From Nocardia asteroides (GTDB lineage Bacteria > Actinomycetota > Actinomycetes > Mycobacteriales > Mycobacteriaceae), in NCBI RefSeq assembly GCF_900637185.1, contig NZ_LR134352.1, positions 3,524,001 through 3,588,000 of the forward strand: DNA of 64,000 nt, read 5' to 3'. The notes below the pieces were generated by a model. The model made no database searches. It had not been told where the DNA came from and saw only the letters and a list, made by a program, of their open reading frames with translations. Of the stretch, positions 24,068 through 33,262 are shown piece by piece (position 1 is the stretch's first letter; every line of letters starts with the position of its first letter). The translations under genes and the position numbers were made by a program.

Positions 24068-25039
24068 CTACTCGATCAAGCCCTCGCCCTTCAACCAGTC
24101 GTAGGCCACATCCGCCGGATCCTCGCCGTCGATGTCCACGCGCCCGTTGAGTTCCTGCATCAGGTCGTCGGTGAGGCGTTCGGAGATGGTGCCGAGCAGG
24201 GCGCGCAGTTCGGGATGGTTCTCGATGACCACGCCGCGCACGACGGCGGCGCCGCTGTAGGGCAGGAAGAACTTCTGGTCGTCGTCGAGCACGGTCAGGT
24301 TCAGGTTCTTCACCCGGCCGTCGGTGGTGTAGACCATGCCGAAGTGGCACGGTGCGCTGTCGGCGGTCGCGGTGTAGACGACACCGGCGTCCATCCGGGT
24401 GACATTGCCCGCGGGCACCCCGTTCGGATCGTTGTAGGGGATACCGTATTTCTGCAGCATCGGCAGGAATCCGTCGGAGCGGCTGAAGAATTCGTCATCG
24501 ACGCAGAAGGTCCGCTCCGGCACCGGCAGGGCGGCGACGTCCGACAGCGAGGTCACGCCCAGCCGTTGCGCGGTCGGGCCCGCGGCGGCGAAGGCGTAGG
24601 TGTCGTTGAAGTTGGCCGGCGGCAACCACTCCAGGTCGTGGTCGCGCTTCTCGATGTCGTGCACGCGCTGCCACAGTTCCTGCGGGTCGGTGATCGTCTC
24701 GGTCTGGTTGTGATAGTTCACCCAGCCGGTGCCGGTGTACTCCCACAGCACGTCCGCGTCCCCGTTGAGCTGGGCCTGCCGTGAGGAGGCCGAGCCGGGT
24801 GCCCCGGTCAGGTCGGTCACCGACGCGCCCGCCGCGGCCAGGTAGGTGGCGGTGATCTTGCCCAGCAGCACGCCCTCGGTGAAGCTCTTGGACGTCACGA
24901 CCAGCGTGGCGCCGTCGAGCGGACGGTCACCGCCGGGCAGGGTCGCGTCGTGGAAGGTCCCCGACGAACTCACCAGCCCGCACCCGGCGACCAGCGCGGC
25001 GAGCAGGGCCAGCAGGGGGATCGACCGGGTCCGGCTCAT
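24068..25039 (-). CDS. Glycine betaine/choline-type ABC transporter substrate-binding lipoprotein
   Basis: This is a 323-residue lipoprotein with a lipobox AGC (Cys20), anchored outside the membrane. It has the OpuAC/ProX-type binding fold: LVVTSKSFTEGVLLGKITAT, then ADVLWEYTGTGWVNYHNQ with aromatic residues typical of quaternary-amine pockets, and VYTATADSAPCHFGMVYTTD. It delivers glycine betaine, carnitine, choline or a related compound to the permeases. It is the last of four genes whose ends each overlap by 4 bp, so all four are translated together. The precise ligand cannot be read. Confidence 0.88.
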   Translation of the reverse strand: MSRTRSIPLLALLAALVAGCGLVSSSGTFHDATLPGGDRPLDGATLVVTSKSFTEGVLLGKITATYLAAAGASVTDLTGAPGSASSRQAQLNGDADVLWEYTGTGWVNYHNQTETITDPQELWQRVHDIEKRDHDLEWLPPANFNDTYAFAAAGPTAQRLGVTSLSDVAALPVPERTFCVDDEFFSRSDGFLPMLQKYGIPYNDPNGVPAGNVTRMDAGVVYTATADSAPCHFGMVYTTDGRVKNLNLTVLDDDQKFFLPYSGAAVVRGVVIENHPELRALLGTISERLTDDLMQELNGRVDIDGEDPADVAYDWLKGEGLIE

Positions 25040-25773
25040 GAGACACCTCGGGGGGTCGCGGCCAGTTCGACGAGCCGGCCGAGCCAATCGATGATCAACG
25101 CCAGCAGCCCGACCAGAATGGCGCCGGACACGAGCAGCTTGGGCAGGAACAGCGTGACCCCGGTGGTGATCAGGGTGCCCAGGCTGGTCGCGCCGATGAA
25201 GGTGCTCAGCGTCGCGGTGCCGACCAGGATGACCAGCGCCGTGCGGACGCCGTTGAGGATCACCGGCACCGCCAGCGGCAACTCCACCTGCACGAGCGTG
25301 CGCGCCGCCGAGAAACCGATGCCGCGGGCCGCCTCGATCGTGCGCTGATCCACCTGGCGCAACCCGATGATGGTGTTCTGCAGGATCGGCAGGATCGCGT
25401 ACACGACCAGGCCCACGACGGCCGTCCGGAATCCGGTGCCCAGCCAGAACGTGAACAGCACGAGCAGACCCACCGCGGGCGCGGCCTGCCCGATATTGGC
25501 GATGTTGACCGCGATCGGCTCGAACCGTTTCAGCGCGGGCCGGGTCAGCGCGATGCCGAGCGGAATCGCCACCAGCACCACGATCGCGGTGGCGACCACG
25601 GTCAGCCGGATGTGCTCGAGAATGGTGGTCCGCAGGTTGTCCCAGCCGAGCGAGGCCTGCTCGGTCGCGGTGAACGTGGTCGACCGATACCAGAGGACAT
25701 AGCCCACCCCGATCACCACGATGATGATCGGTTCGAACCATACGTCGATGGGCGCGCGCCGCAGCCGGTTCAT
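25036..25773 (-). CDS. Glycine betaine-type ABC transporter permease
   Basis: This 245-residue integral membrane protein has about six segments and the permease signature (IEAARGIGFSAARTLVQVEL, facing the ATPase, then AVPVILNGVRTALVILVGTA). The N-terminal extension before the core domain (residues 1-45) is short. It forms the channel with the second permease at 27044-27688. Start and stop overlap the neighbouring genes by 4 bp each. Confidence 0.88.
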   Translation of the reverse strand: MNRLRRAPIDVWFEPIIIVVIGVGYVLWYRSTTFTATEQASLGWDNLRTTILEHIRLTVVATAIVVLVAIPLGIALTRPALKRFEPIAVNIANIGQAAPAVGLLVLFTFWLGTGFRTAVVGLVVYAILPILQNTIIGLRQVDQRTIEAARGIGFSAARTLVQVELPLAVPVILNGVRTALVILVGTATLSTFIGATSLGTLITTGVTLFLPKLLVSGAILVGLLALIIDWLGRLVELAATPRGVS

Positions 25774-27047
25774 GACGGATCGGCCGTCGCGGGCCCCTCG
25801 GCGGCCACCACCGGGGTCGGCGTGGGGTCGGAGCCGTCGACGTAGGTCTCGTAGGACGGTTCGGCGTCGGCGGCGTGCCCCTCGGCCAGCTTGGTCTGGA
25901 TCACGTCGGTCACCGACCCGATGCTCAGCGACCCGACGACCGCACCGCGACCGTCGGTGACCAGGGTGGCGCCCTGGCTGGCGGCCAGCATGGCGTCGAG
26001 AGCGTCGTTGAGCGTGGAGGATTGCGCGACCACGGGCAGCCTGCGGTCCAGGTAGTCGGAGACCTCCGGTTTGCTCGCCACCTCGGTCAGCGACGGCCAC
26101 GAACGCGGGCGCCCGGCCTCGTCGACGACCACCACCCAGGTGTGCCCGGCGGCCTTCGCCCGGCCGATCACCGTCTGCGCGGACTCCCCGATCCGCGCGG
26201 TGGTGACCGGGTCGACCTCCACATCGCGCACCCGCGAGACCGTGAGATAGGCCAGTTTCGCCCCGGATCCGACGAATTCCTCCACGAACGGCGTCGCCGG
26301 GTCGGTGAGGATCTCCTCCGGCCGCGCGTACTGCTCGATGTGCCCGCCCTCGGACAGGATCAGCACCTTGTCGCCGAGCTTGGTGGCCTCCTCGAAGTCG
26401 TGGGTGACGATCACGATGGTCTTGCCGAGTTCGTGCTGGATCGCGATCAGGCTGTCCTGCAGGCGAACCCGGGTGATCGGGTCCACCGCGCCGAACGGCT
26501 CGTCCATCAGCAGCACCGGCGGGTCGGCGGCCAGCGCCCTGGCCACGCCGACGCGCTGCTGCTGGCCGCCGGACATGTCCTTGGGCAGCCGGTCGGCGAA
26601 GGTGGCCGGGTCCAGCCCCACCAGGTCGAGCAGATACTCGGTGCGCTCGGCGATGCGCCGCTTGTCCCAGCCGAGTACCCGCGGAATCGCGCCGATGTTC
26701 TTGGCGACCGTCCAGTGCGGGAACAGCCCACCCGACTGGATGACGTAGCCGATCGACTGGCGCAGCTTGTCCGGGTCCTCCCGGGTGACGTCGCGGCCGC
26801 CGATGAAGATCCGGCCCTCGGTCGGCTCGATCAGCCGGTTGATCATCTTGAGCGTGGTGGTCTTGCCGCAGCCCGACGGGCCGACGAACGCGACGATGTC
26901 ACCGGCCTCGATCTCGAGGTCGAGCCGCCGCACGGCGGGCTCGTCCTGGCCCTTGTACCGCTTGACGACACCGTCGAGCGTGATGGACGCGCCGGTCACG
27001 GTGCGCTCCGGCGCGTCGGGCGCCGGCTGGCTGGTCACCTCGGTCAT
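25770..27047 (-). CDS. Glycine betaine-type ABC transporter ATP-binding protein with CBS domains
   Basis: This 425-residue ATPase powers uptake. It shows Walker A (GPSGCGKTT), signature MSGGQQQRVGVARAL, Walker B (VLLMDEPFGAVD) and the H-loop (IVIVTHDFEEA). After residue about 270 come two CBS-type repeats (VVDEAGRPRSWPSLTEVA and TLVTDGRGAVVGSLSIGSVT), as in OpuA/ProV ATPases, which sense ionic strength or nucleotides. This osmoregulatory architecture supports compatible-solute import. The long frame running upstream to 27680 is an antisense extension. Overlaps by 4 bp with genes on both sides. Confidence 0.9.
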   Translation of the reverse strand: MTEVTSQPAPDAPERTVTGASITLDGVVKRYKGQDEPAVRRLDLEIEAGDIVAFVGPSGCGKTTTLKMINRLIEPTEGRIFIGGRDVTREDPDKLRQSIGYVIQSGGLFPHWTVAKNIGAIPRVLGWDKRRIAERTEYLLDLVGLDPATFADRLPKDMSGGQQQRVGVARALAADPPVLLMDEPFGAVDPITRVRLQDSLIAIQHELGKTIVIVTHDFEEATKLGDKVLILSEGGHIEQYARPEEILTDPATPFVEEFVGSGAKLAYLTVSRVRDVEVDPVTTARIGESAQTVIGRAKAAGHTWVVVVDEAGRPRSWPSLTEVASKPEVSDYLDRRLPVVAQSSTLNDALDAMLAASQGATLVTDGRGAVVGSLSIGSVTDVIQTKLAEGHAADAEPSYETYVDGSDPTPTPVVAAEGPATADPS

Positions 27048-27688
27048 GTCAGTCCTTTGGCGATGGTGAGACGTCCGAGCAGGACGAGGAGGGCGTCGAA
27101 CACCAACGCGATGACGACGATGAGAATGGTGCCGGTGAGCGCCATTTCGAGTGCGTTGGCTCCGCCGAGGCGGGACAGGCCGTTGAAGATGAGCGAGCCG
27201 AGGCCGGGGCCGAGGACATAGGCCACGATGGCCGCGACGCCGACGATCATCTGGGTCGAGACCCGGATGCCGGTGAGGATCACCGGCCACGCGATCGGGA
27301 ATTCGACGGTCAGCAGGATCCGCCACCGCGACAGGCCGATTCCGCGCGCCGACTCGACCACCGAGGCCGGCACCGAGCGCAGTCCGACGATGGCGTTGCC
27401 GATCACCGGCAGGGCGGCGAAGAACGCCAGCATGATGAACGAGGGCACCACGCCGAGCCCGAACGGCACCAGCAGCAGCGCCAGCAGCGCCAGCGAGGGA
27501 ATCGTCAGCGCGACCCGGCTCGAGGTGAGCGTGAGCGCCGAGGCCAGCGGCAGCCGATAGACCGCCACCGCGACGAGCACGGCGACGACCGTGCCGACCA
27601 GCACGGTCTGAAAGGCCAGCGACGCATGCTGATACGTCAGGAACGCCAGCGTCTCGCCCCGCCCCTGGACATAGCTCCACAAGTTCAC
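27044..27688 (-). CDS. Glycine betaine-type ABC transporter permease (first gene of the operon)
   Basis: This 214-residue permease has about five or six membrane segments and the conserved coupling-helix sequence SVVESARGIGLSRWRILLTV. It is similar in layout to the permease at 25036 and forms a heterodimer with it. It is the first gene of the four-gene operon; its promoter should lie in the 140-bp gap to 27828, where I see no obvious operator. Confidence 0.88.
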   Translation of the reverse strand: MNLWSYVQGRGETLAFLTYQHASLAFQTVLVGTVVAVLVAVAVYRLPLASALTLTSSRVALTIPSLALLALLLVPFGLGVVPSFIMLAFFAALPVIGNAIVGLRSVPASVVESARGIGLSRWRILLTVEFPIAWPVILTGIRVSTQMIVGVAAIVAYVLGPGLGSLIFNGLSRLGGANALEMALTGTILIVVIALVFDALLVLLGRLTIAKGLT

Positions 27689-27828
27689 GGGAATCCCATC
27701 GTCGGGCCGGACCTGGCCGGACCTGTCAGCGCGTGATCACCGGTCGTACGTGTCGCCGAAGGGTAATCGATGCGGCGCGTCCGGCCGGGGACCCGCGGCG
27801 TCGCAGGCGTTGCGGTGGTGGTCACGGC

Positions 27829-28764
27829 CTAGGCCGCGCGCGTCAGCGGAGCGCTCGCGTACGGCGTGGCGTCGCCGGCGATCACCGTGCTGGTCGAGCC
27901 GTCGACCCCGACGGGGACAGCGCCCGCCAGCGTGATGCGGGTGAGCCTGCGGTGTTCGGCGCCGTCGTAGTCGTCGACGGCGTAGTGCTGGGTCGCGCGG
28001 TTGTCCCAGATGGCGACGTCGCCGAGCGACCAGTTCCAGCGTGTGGTGTGTTCGAGCCGGGTCACCCGGTCCTGGAAGATCCGGAACAGCGCCTGCGATT
28101 CGGCACTGGACAGCCCGACGATCTCCTTCACGAAGCAGCCGAGCAGCAGCGCGCGCTCGCCGGTCTCGGGATGGACCTCCACGACGGGATGCTCGGTCTC
28201 GAAGTAGGTGGACTCGAATTCGCGGCGGTAGGCGCGGTCGTTGTCGTCCGGGCGGTCCTCGATGTCGGCGGCGTAGTCGTAGCGATTGCTGTGTCGCGCG
28301 CGCAGGGTCTCGGCCAGTCGCCGCAACGGTTCGGGCAGTGCGTCGTAGGCGGCGACGGTGGAGGCCCAGGTGGTGGAACCGCCGTAGCTGGGCAGCGCCA
28401 CCGCGCGCAGGATCGAGGCGCTGGGGACCCGGTCGACGAAGGTGACGTCGGTGTGCCAGACATTCGAGCGGGTCTGGTGCGAGTCGATGGCCAGGGTCTT
28501 GGCGCCGGCCGAGGTGACGGTGGGGTGCGGGGTGGTCGGGGTGCCGAGCAGCCGCGCGAACTCGTACTGCCCGTCCTCGGTGAGGTGGTGCTGGCCCCGG
28601 AAGAAGATCACCTTGTGCTCGTGCAGCGCGGCCCGGATCGTGGCCACGGTGTGCGCGTCCAGCTCGCCGCCGAGGCGCACCCCGTCGACGCGCGCGCCGA
28701 TGTGCGCTCCCAGCTGGACCACGCGCGCACCGCCGGTGGGGACGGCTGCGTCATCGACGGACAT
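27829..28764 (-). CDS. TauD/TfdA-family Fe(II)/2-oxoglutarate dioxygenase
   Basis: This 311-residue enzyme uses iron and 2-oxoglutarate to hydroxylate a small molecule. The metal site is His104-x-Asp106 (VWHTDVTF) and His260 ([12 protein letters not shown]), and the 2-oxoglutarate-binding arginine is in the following [11 protein letters not shown]. TauD releases sulfite from taurine; relatives attack alkyl sulfates, herbicides or carnitine-like compounds. The neighbouring LLM flavin monooxygenase and the betaine-type transporter fit uptake and degradation of sulfonated or quaternary-amine compounds. The ATG at 28764 has AAAGG upstream. Confidence 0.9.
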   Translation of the reverse strand: MSVDDAAVPTGGARVVQLGAHIGARVDGVRLGGELDAHTVATIRAALHEHKVIFFRGQHHLTEDGQYEFARLLGTPTTPHPTVTSAGAKTLAIDSHQTRSNVWHTDVTFVDRVPSASILRAVALPSYGGSTTWASTVAAYDALPEPLRRLAETLRARHSNRYDYAADIEDRPDDNDRAYRREFESTYFETEHPVVEVHPETGERALLLGCFVKEIVGLSSAESQALFRIFQDRVTRLEHTTRWNWSLGDVAIWDNRATQHYAVDDYDGAEHRRLTRITLAGAVPVGVDGSTSTVIAGDATPYASAPLTRAA

Positions 28765-28864
28765 ACGGTGGCCTTTCGTTCGGAGCGGGACGATCTCGTT
28801 TCCCCACGAAACCATCCGCCCGCCGCGCCGACCAGAATTGAACTCACCGCGAGCGCAACCGGCC

Positions 28865-29896
28865 TCACCCGGTGGGCGCCGGTTTCCAGCCCAGCTCGGG
28901 TGCGATCAGTTCCACCGTGTCGTGCAGGATCTGCTCGTAATCCGCGCGGTGGAACTCGTACGGGAGTTCCAGGCGGAGTTCGCCGGTCCGGGCCAGCACC
29001 GGGTCCGCCCGCAGCCGGTCCAGGATCTCCTCGGCGGTGCCGACGACATCCGGGGCGTAGAGAATCCGGCGCTCGCCCTGGGGGACGAGAGTGCGGGCGT
29101 GGCGGCTCGCGGCATAGGACCGGTAGCGTTCGCGGGTCGTGCGGTCGGCGCTGTCGAACGGGACGATCACCCGGCCGACCGCGAGGCGCGCGGGCCGCGC
29201 CGGATCGATCCGCGCGCGGTAGTCGTCGATCAGGCTCAGCTGGGCGGTGGCGAAGTCGTCGCTGCGGTCACCGAAGACGATATTGCCGGTGAGCAGGTTC
29301 AGCCCGGCCTCCGCGGCCCAGTGCACCGACCTGGGGCTGCCGCCGCCGTACCAGACGCGGTCGGCCAGGCCCGGGCTGTGCGGCTGGAGGCGGGGGCGCT
29401 GGGTGTTGCCGGGCGAGTGGATGACGGTGTCGGCCTCGCCCAGATACCCGCCGCGCAGATTCTCGAGCAGCCGGGAGACCCGGCCGTAGGACAGGTCGAA
29501 GGTGCGCCAGTCGCCGTCGAAGACAAGATCGCCGATCAGGTCGGCGTGCGGCGGGGTGCCCGCGCTGAATCCCGGTTGCAGGCGGCCGCGCGAGAGCACG
29601 TCGGCCAGCGAGAGGTCCTCGGCCAGCCGGAACGGGCTCTCGTAGCCGATCGGGATCACCGCGGCGCCCAGCTCCACCCGGCTCGTGCGCTGGGCGGCCG
29701 CGGCCAGGAAGACCGCCGCCGAACCCACCCCGTGTTCGAGGTGGCGCTGCCGGACCCACGCGCCGTCGAAGCCGAGCCGTTCCCCGTACTCGAACAGTTG
29801 CAGGGTGTCCTCGAGGCCGGTGTAGGGATCGTCGTCGAGGTAGTTGCCCGGGGTGAGGAAGGCCAGCGAGCTGATTCGCGGCGCGTCGGCGCTCAT
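28865..29896 (-). CDS. LLM-class flavin-dependent monooxygenase
   Basis: This is a 343-residue luciferase-like protein with the TIM-barrel order of the family: [20 protein letters not shown] at the start, [59 protein letters not shown] and [20 protein letters not shown]. It uses reduced FMN delivered by a separate reductase. The substrate is unknown; alkanesulfonates or related compounds are plausible given the TauD-type gene next to it. Both lie on the minus strand 100 bp apart and may be co-transcribed, with this gene first. Confidence 0.85.
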   Translation of the reverse strand: MSADAPRISSLAFLTPGNYLDDDPYTGLEDTLQLFEYGERLGFDGAWVRQRHLEHGVGSAAVFLAAAAQRTSRVELGAAVIPIGYESPFRLAEDLSLADVLSRGRLQPGFSAGTPPHADLIGDLVFDGDWRTFDLSYGRVSRLLENLRGGYLGEADTVIHSPGNTQRPRLQPHSPGLADRVWYGGGSPRSVHWAAEAGLNLLTGNIVFGDRSDDFATAQLSLIDDYRARIDPARPARLAVGRVIVPFDSADRTTRERYRSYAASRHARTLVPQGERRILYAPDVVGTAEEILDRLRADPVLARTGELRLELPYEFHRADYEQILHDTVELIAPELGWKPAPTG

Positions 29897-30041
29897 GCCC
29901 GGCGCTCGTACGGGATCTGCTCGCCGGCGATCTGTATCTGCGTAGTCATGTCGTCGATGACATCGGAGACGTTTCGGCCTGGCCAGGGTTGCGTTCAGCC
30001 CGAAGGTAATTCGAGATTCGGCGGCTGTCGGAGCCGACGAA

Positions 30042-31328
30042 CTACAAGGTCGGCACCGTGCGCGTCGAGCAACCTTGCGGCGCGGGCTGCCCCGACAGAC
30101 GCTCATCGATCCAGCGCAGAACCGCGGACGTCGCGGTGATCGCGAGGCTGACGTGCTCGCTCAACTGGTCCCGCGTGTAGGTGATCGGCGCACCCTCCGC
30201 GCACCACTGCGCCACCGCCTGGTCGGGCCCGGCGATCGTGACGATCTCGTCGTGCACGGCGTTGTAGAGGAACAGCGGCACAGTCGAAGTCACGGGGTTG
30301 AAGTTCAGCGCGTCGAACGACGGCCGCACCTCTTCGAGCAGTTGCGAAAAGGGGATCGTCAGGTAATCGTCCATGTGTAGGAACGCATGCTGAGCGACGT
30401 TCTGTGTCACGCATTTGCTGTCGCCCGCGGCCATCAGCGCGTGTCCGGCAGGTGTCAGATATTTGTCGAATGCCGCCGCCAGCACCGGATCGGAGCGCAG
30501 CATGCCAGGTAGCAGCGACGGCAGGAAGCCGGAGAAGGGGCCGCCGTCAAGCGTGGCCGCGTAGGGTCCGATGGGAACGGTCCAACCACCCATGGCGATA
30601 CCGACCAGCCGCAGTTCGGGGGCGTAGGTCGGTTGCATCTGCGCGACCCAGCTGGTCCCGAAGGACCCACCGGAGTAGCCCATCGCCGCGACTGGAGTAT
30701 CGGTACCCGACAGTCCGAGCGGCGTGAAGTCCTGGGCGGCGCGCATGCCGTCGAGCACGGCATAACCCGGCTGCCGCGGCGTGAACAGCGTTCCCTTCGG
30801 CCCTTCCCAATCGGGTACCGAAATGGCATGACCGGACGACAGCATCTGCTCGATCTGAATGAGATCCAGCGAGGAATCGTACTTGTCCGGCGCGCCCTGC
30901 CGGAGCACGAACGAGGGTGCGCACTGCGGGGCCGAGGCGTCGGTGGCAGGCTGATAACTGATCAAACCCTTGACCTGTCCGGTTCGTGGGCGCAGCACCG
31001 TCGTCACGGTAGCCATGGGCATGCCGCCGGTATCGGTTGTGCGATACAGCAACTGCCATGCGTCGGCGTCCTGTGTCTGCGGCGTCAGCGAGGCCACCTC
31101 GACTGGGCGCGAGTTCAGAATTGTGCCCGGTGCCTGCGAATCCCAGCCCAGGGGCGGGGTGTAGAACGGGTCGTGCTGCGGGGTGGGCAGCGGCTCCGCA
31201 TGGCCGACCGCCATGCTGGTGCCGGTCAAGCACAACACGGCGGCCAAGGCGATCAGCACTGAGCGCAGTCGACCGTGTTCGATCGTCGAACACGCTGCAT
31301 CCCAATCTGATACGAGACTACCTGCCAT
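30042..31328 (-). CDS. Secreted lipase (secretory lipase LIP family)
   Basis: This 428-residue exported protein has a signal peptide (RSVLIALAAVLCLTGTSMA, cleavage near GHAEP at residues 42-46). The mature enzyme has the alpha/beta-hydrolase nucleophile elbow GYSGG with Ser219, the acid in NAVHDEIV and a His in RDQLSEHVSL. Its layout matches the secretory lipase (LIP) family of nocardiae and mycobacteria, which hydrolyses triacylglycerols or other esters outside the cell. The ATG at 31328 was chosen because GGGAGG lies eight or nine bases upstream; upstream in-frame starts lack this. Codon use is slightly less GC-biased than in neighbouring genes. Confidence 0.87.
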   Translation of the reverse strand: MAGSLVSDWDAACSTIEHGRLRSVLIALAAVLCLTGTSMAVGHAEPLPTPQHDPFYTPPLGWDSQAPGTILNSRPVEVASLTPQTQDADAWQLLYRTTDTGGMPMATVTTVLRPRTGQVKGLISYQPATDASAPQCAPSFVLRQGAPDKYDSSLDLIQIEQMLSSGHAISVPDWEGPKGTLFTPRQPGYAVLDGMRAAQDFTPLGLSGTDTPVAAMGYSGGSFGTSWVAQMQPTYAPELRLVGIAMGGWTVPIGPYAATLDGGPFSGFLPSLLPGMLRSDPVLAAAFDKYLTPAGHALMAAGDSKCVTQNVAQHAFLHMDDYLTIPFSQLLEEVRPSFDALNFNPVTSTVPLFLYNAVHDEIVTIAGPDQAVAQWCAEGAPITYTRDQLSEHVSLAITATSAVLRWIDERLSGQPAPQGCSTRTVPTL

Positions 31329-31488
31329 TCGGACTTCCCTCCCAGTGGCGGCCATCCGCGAATGCTCGGACGGGACTCTGGATCGACCTACGCCGCGGCC
31401 GTTGACGACGTGGTACTCCGGCCCGGTGCGGGGCGCACGCGGGCGTGATGGCCACCGGGACCCGGTCCCGGCGGCCATCGTGTCCGGA

Positions 31489-32691
31489 TCAGCGGGTGGC
31501 GATGATGGCCGAACCGTGGCCGAACAGGCCCTGGTTCACCGCGATGCCCGCGCTCGCGTTCTCGACCTGACGGCCGTCGGCCTCCCCGCGCAACTGCCAG
31601 GTCAGCTCGCAGACCTGGGCGATCGCCTGCGCCGGGATCGCCTCACCGAAACAGGCCAGCCCACCGCTGGGGTTCACCGGCACGCTGCCACCCAGGGTGG
31701 TCGCGCCGCTGCGCAACAGCTTCTCCGCGCCGCCCACCTCGCACAGCCCGATGTCCTCGTACCAGTCCAGCTCGAGCGCGGTCGACAGGTCGTAGACCTC
31801 GGCGAAGGACATCTCCGACGGACCGAGCCCGGCTTCCTCGTAGGCGGCGTGCGCCACGGCGGAACGGAACTCGCGCGCCGGTGCCGGGACGGCCACGGCG
31901 GAGTCGGTCGCGAAATCCGGCAGGTCGAGCACCGTTTTCGGGAAGGTCGGCGTCACCGTCGACAGCGCCCGGATGCGGACCGGATCGGCGATGCCGTGCT
32001 TGCGCGCGTACTCCATCGAGGTCAGCACCACGGCGGCGCCGCCGTCGCTGGTGGCGCAGATGTCGAGCAGCCGCAGCGGGTCCGACACGATCGCCGACGC
32101 GGCGACCTCCTCGGCCGCCACCTCCTTGCGATAGCGCGCATACGGGTTGTTCAGGCCGTGCCGGGAGTTCTTCACCTTGACCGCGGCGAAGTCGTCGAGC
32201 GTGGCACCGTGCAACGCCATCCGCCTGCGGGCGTACAGCGCGAAGTAGATCGGGTTGGTCGCGCCGAGCAGGTGGAAGCGCAGCCAGTCCGGGTCGTCGC
32301 GGCGTTCGCCACCGACCGGCTGGAAGAAGCCCTTCGGGGTGGTGTCCGCGCCGACCACCAGCGCCACGTCGCACAGTCCGGCCAGGATCTGGGCGCGCGC
32401 GTTGGCGATGGCCTGGGCGCCCGAGGCACAGGCGGCGTAGCTGCTCGAGATCCGCGCGCCGGTCCAGCCGAGCGCCTGGGCGAAGGTGGCGCCCGTGACG
32501 AAACCGGGGTAGCCGTTGCGGATGGTGTCGGCGCCGGCGATGTAGCCGACGTCGCGGTGGTCGATCCCGGCGTCGGCCAGCGCCGCGCGGGCCGCGACCA
32601 GCCCGTATTCGACGAAGTTGCGGCCCCACTTGCCCCACGGGTGCATGCCCGCGCCGAGGACGGCGATATCGCGATTACTGCTCTCGGTCAT
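31489..32691 (-). CDS. Thiolase-family lipid-transfer protein (steroid/acyl-CoA aldolase-type)
   Basis: This 400-residue thiolase-fold protein has the nucleophile Cys88 in ISSSYAACASGAQAI and the C-terminal GGLACFGEAIPAQ and GSAIIATR segments. Sequence features (MHPWGKWGRNFVEYG, YRKEVAAEEVAASAIVSDPL) place it with the SCP-x/Ltp group rather than with acetyl-CoA acetyltransferases. Ltp proteins with a DUF35 partner perform retro-aldol cleavage of steroid side chains. The DUF35 gene directly upstream overlaps it by 17 bp, and a KstR-like operator lies before the pair, so a role in sterol or branched acyl-CoA breakdown is well supported but not proven. Confidence 0.88.
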   Translation of the reverse strand: MTESSNRDIAVLGAGMHPWGKWGRNFVEYGLVAARAALADAGIDHRDVGYIAGADTIRNGYPGFVTGATFAQALGWTGARISSSYAACASGAQAIANARAQILAGLCDVALVVGADTTPKGFFQPVGGERRDDPDWLRFHLLGATNPIYFALYARRRMALHGATLDDFAAVKVKNSRHGLNNPYARYRKEVAAEEVAASAIVSDPLRLLDICATSDGGAAVVLTSMEYARKHGIADPVRIRALSTVTPTFPKTVLDLPDFATDSAVAVPAPAREFRSAVAHAAYEEAGLGPSEMSFAEVYDLSTALELDWYEDIGLCEVGGAEKLLRSGATTLGGSVPVNPSGGLACFGEAIPAQAIAQVCELTWQLRGEADGRQVENASAGIAVNQGLFGHGSAIIATR

Positions 32692-33130
32692 CGACCGGCC
32701 TCCACATCCACACGGTGTGCTCGGTGTCCTCGTCCTCGTACAGCACGCCGAGGGTCAGCTCGACCGGCATGCCGACCGCGAGGTCGTCCACCGTCAGCCC
32801 CCGGACCACCTGGCCCAGAACCACCATCTGCTCCACCTCGAGTTCCACGGCCGCGACGATGTACGGCACGAACGGCTCGGGCGAGACGTAGGGCGGTGGC
32901 GGTTTGTACCTGGCATCGGCGTACGACCAGATCCGGCCGCGGGTGGAGAACAGGTATTCGGCGAGTTCGGAGCCGTCCTTGGGGCCGGTGCACTGCGGGT
33001 TCCGGCAGGCCAGGGTGTTCCGGGGGAAGTACGGCGTGCCGCAGGCAGTACAGCGACTTCCCTTCAGACGCACCGCGCCGTCGTCCGCGGTGAACCAGTC
33101 GTCCACGGCAGGGCGTTGTTCTTTCTGCAC
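32675..33130 (-). CDS. DUF35 zinc-ribbon/OB-fold partner protein
   Basis: This 151-residue protein has a zinc ribbon with Cys27-x2-Cys30 (SRCTACGTPYFP) and Cys42-x4-Cys47 (ACRNPQCTG), followed by an OB-fold (GRIWSYADARYKPPPPYVSP, MVVLGQVVRGLTVDDL). Proteins of this kind bind CoA-thioester substrates and form complexes with thiolase-like aldolases. The start GTG at 33130 follows the KstR-like operator by 14 bp, with no good ribosome-binding site, so the mRNA may be leaderless or nearly so. It is coupled to the thiolase gene (17-bp overlap). Confidence 0.85.
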   Translation of the reverse strand: MQKEQRPAVDDWFTADDGAVRLKGSRCTACGTPYFPRNTLACRNPQCTGPKDGSELAEYLFSTRGRIWSYADARYKPPPPYVSPEPFVPYIVAAVELEVEQMVVLGQVVRGLTVDDLAVGMPVELTLGVLYEDEDTEHTVWMWRPVDDREQ

Positions 33131-33144
33131 CTGCCCGACGGTAT

Positions 33145-33158
33145 AGGAACACGTTCTA
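33145..33158. promoter_or_regulatory. KstR-like operator before the DUF35/thiolase genes
   Basis: The + strand reads AGGAACACGTTCTA, which matches TNNAACNNGTTNNA at all fixed positions except the first base. It lies 14 bp upstream of the DUF35 start. With the perfect copy at 2816-2829 it suggests that two loci of this window belong to a sterol-catabolism regulon. Confidence 0.6.
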
Positions 33159-33262
33159 TTTTGGGGCCGGATTCCGCTTCCCCGGCGGCGAGGCGCGGGT
33201 ACGGTGGGACCGGATTGAGGATGCGCCGACATTCTCGAGTCGAGCTGGAGTACCACAACGCG

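Noticed and set aside
24068..25741. A 557-residue reading of the substrate-binding lipoprotein
   Set aside because: The first 234 residues are a shadow of the permease gene; the lipoprotein signal at 25039 shows the true start.
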